DNA of 64,000 nucleotides, taken from NCBI GenBank assembly GCA_907163375.1, contig CAJQUW010008680.1:592501-656500 (forward strand), written 5' to 3'. The notes beneath the pieces are model-generated. The model was not told the origin of the DNA, searched no databases, and worked only from the letters and a program-made list of their open reading frames with translations. Position numbers and translations under genes: made by a program. This document shows positions 62,696 to 64,000 of this stretch, one piece after another; position 1 is the first letter of the stretch, and every line of letters begins with the position of its first letter. The stretch comes from Prostheceraeus crozeri. Taxonomy: Eukaryota; Platyhelminthes; Polycladida; Euryleptidae.

Positions 62696-63339
62696 TAAAA
62701 GTCTGTGATAAAATCAAATGATGGATAACGTGTTGAAGGTTTTGGTATACGCTTCGGCAACTTCTCGGGTGTTTTCAAAGTTTGCTTGATTCTCTTTTTA
62801 GGTCTCTCTACACTTTGCAACTTTCTCTTCCTAGGTGTAGAATCATTTTCCATTTCCTGTAAGGTATCACGACCAAGAATTGCTTTTGGGACATTGAATT
62901 TCTTCATACTTTTTAAAAAGAACTCCCATCCTGTAGGTGTAAAGTGACGACGACGATCACGAACAGCATGATTAATTAAATCTTCCACTCTTGAGTCCCT
63001 AATGACTGCACCATCATCACCTACCACTTCACCTCGTTGTGTGATTTTCAAGTTGGGTTCGAGACTTCGATATAAGCTCAGTGCGCGATTGCGATAGGGT
63101 TTGGGTGAACCAAGCGAAAGATCATTGCGTATTTTTTCTTTCAATTGTTTCATTTCTTCTAAGGTAGAACTCTGCTTTATCAAACGATCATATGGATTTT
63201 TACTTTGTACAGCTTCTTGTTCATATTGCTGATTAAGTTGTGACATTTGATTTGCCCAAGGTTGATGAACACTCTGCATTGTAGTCAGATGTATATATTC
63301 TTCTTGTGGAATAGCAATCATGCGTTGAAAACCACTCAT
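62695..63339 (-). CDS. Polinton-2 conserved protein next to the ATPase
   Basis: The 214-residue product has a start of MSGFQRMIAIPQEEYIHLTT, a coiled-coil-like middle (LEEMKQLKEKIRND) and a GEVVGDDGAVIRDSRVEDL segment. HFTPTGWEFFLKSMKKFNVP is followed by a Lys-rich tail (KRIKQTLKTPEKLPKRIPK). It matches 24186-24904. The family stands beside the ATPase in both elements, with an ATGA overlap. The basic tail suggests DNA or capsid contact. The function is not known to me. Confidence 0.65.
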   Translation of the reverse strand: MSGFQRMIAIPQEEYIHLTTMQSVHQPWANQMSQLNQQYEQEAVQSKNPYDRLIKQSSTLEEMKQLKEKIRNDLSLGSPKPYRNRALSLYRSLEPNLKITQRGEVVGDDGAVIRDSRVEDLINHAVRDRRRHFTPTGWEFFLKSMKKFNVPKAILGRDTLQEMENDSTPRKRKLQSVERPKKRIKQTLKTPEKLPKRIPKPSTRYPSFDFITDF

Positions 63340-63956
63340 AACAATTTATATATGATCATGGGTTTCTCAAAGAGATGACTGCGTAAGCGATAATCCTCAG
63401 GACACTCCTGGGTAAAGTCCAAAAATAAATAATTATAGGGTTTTTCCGTAGCAGCCTCAAATACTTCAATCAATGCTTTTGACTTGCGAGGAAGAACTTG
63501 TCGAGATAGGAATTCAACTTGACTTTTATCGCGAGGATTTTTAAAGATGATGTAGTAATGTGTGTTTAGACTTCGAGTCCGTGCTTCCTTTCCACTTGGA
63601 AAAAGATTTTGCATAATAAAAATGATAAAGCATGGTTTATGATGAGCAGCCTTGGTAAACATAGCAGTTACTTCTTGTGAGTTCTTACTCTCATTAAGTA
63701 AATCATCAAGAATGATAATATCATAGGGTTGAATATCAGCAGTGCTGATAATCCCCGGTTGAACCAAGTAACCCTTACCAACCAATTCACGATGTAAGTT
63801 ATGTTGATAAATTCCATAGCACCAAACAACGCGATTCGGTATGCAGTCAAAAATCTCATTACGACGCTCCAACAATTGCAGTGTTAAATGTGTCTTCCCA
63901 CTATGAGAGGGTCCTACGATACACATAGTGCGATTACAGCGTAAACGGAAATCCAT
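63336..63956 (-). CDS. ATP: Polinton-2 A32-like genome-packaging ATPase
   Basis: The 206-residue product starts MDFRLRCNRTMCIVGPSHSG and has Walker A (GPSHSGKT), Walker B (PYDIIILDDLL) with NESKNSQE, and a sensor-like FIIFIMQNLFPSGKEART. It is homologous to the Polinton-1 ATPase over its length. The first ATG is used. The stop shares four bases (ATGA) with the next gene. It looks whole. The remaining 44 bases to the window edge hold no visible gene. Confidence 0.9.
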   Translation of the reverse strand: MDFRLRCNRTMCIVGPSHSGKTHLTLQLLERRNEIFDCIPNRVVWCYGIYQHNLHRELVGKGYLVQPGIISTADIQPYDIIILDDLLNESKNSQEVTAMFTKAAHHKPCFIIFIMQNLFPSGKEARTRSLNTHYYIIFKNPRDKSQVEFLSRQVLPRKSKALIEVFEAATEKPYNYLFLDFTQECPEDYRLRSHLFEKPMIIYKLL

Positions 63957-64000
63957 GTTGATTTTGATGAAAAGTCATACCATTTAACTTAGTATCTATC

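Larger units (their letters stand above)
50926..64000. mobile_element. Polinton-2 (Maverick), left 13 kb, continues past the window
   Basis: It starts agtagtaacccc, the same first bases as Polinton-1, after cctatt (the expected 6-bp duplication, whose partner is out of view). It carries left-arm genes, an LNGDWEV protein, a nuclease-like gene, a PC4-like gene, protease, major capsid, basic protein, integrase, Cys-rich protein, the 214-residue protein and ATPase. No polymerase is in view. Nearly all genes are open over their expected length. The visible part looks largely whole, with about one break. It appears younger than Polinton-1. Confidence 0.88.

Overview
The window is repeat-rich, intron-containing animal DNA, most likely from a marine invertebrate. 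Two Polintons (Mavericks), Ty3/Gypsy LTR elements, CR1/L2-like LINEs, a pogo-type DNA transposon and a mariner relic fill nearly all of it. Three features are weakly echinoderm- or hemichordate-like: histone-type 3' stem-loops, a CAAGAAAGA downstream element, and TE families of broad invertebrate type. The species cannot be named from this sequence.

Bases 1-2.9 kb hold a two-exon MADF-BESS gene with two in-frame stops, palindromes in its upstream region, and a scrap of Gypsy reverse transcriptase. From 2,889 to about 45,440 there is one nested stack. A LINE (LINE-A) was hit by a pogo element (3,247-35,845, TA duplication). The pogo element was hit by Polinton-1 (3,437-33,083, 6-bp duplication tcggtt, TIRs of about 400 bp). 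Polinton-1 was hit by a Gypsy element inside its DNA polymerase gene (10,355-14,583, duplication agcga) and by LINE-B inside its right TIR. LINE-A was separately hit by a second Gypsy element (35,873-42,269). From 45.4 to 49.1 kb lies host-like, mostly non-coding DNA with a mariner relic, a diverged segmental duplication, a tRNA-Thr-like pseudogene and a short CTCGCCTCA-rich array. LINE-C (about 49.15-50.9 kb) is cut by Polinton-2, which starts at 50,926 and runs off the right edge.

Both Polintons carry integrase, packaging ATPase, adenain-like protease, major capsid protein, small basic and Cys-rich proteins, and 'LNGEWEV' proteins. Polinton-1 also shows protein-primed DNA polymerase B, a TBP-like gene, a RING-like gene and a DEDD-like exonuclease fragment. 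Polinton-2 shows a putative PD-(D/E)XK nuclease. Its polymerase is not in the window. Polinton-1 is an old, broken copy. The visible part of Polinton-2 looks largely whole.

The main observation is that these Polintons appear to bring host-style transcription machinery and signals. There is a two-repeat TBP-like gene and PC4-like small proteins. TATATAA boxes lie close upstream of many accessory genes, and start codons sit alone in tiny first exons. Histone-mRNA-like stem-loops lie just after accessory genes. Late genes are packed with ATGA or TAATG overlaps.
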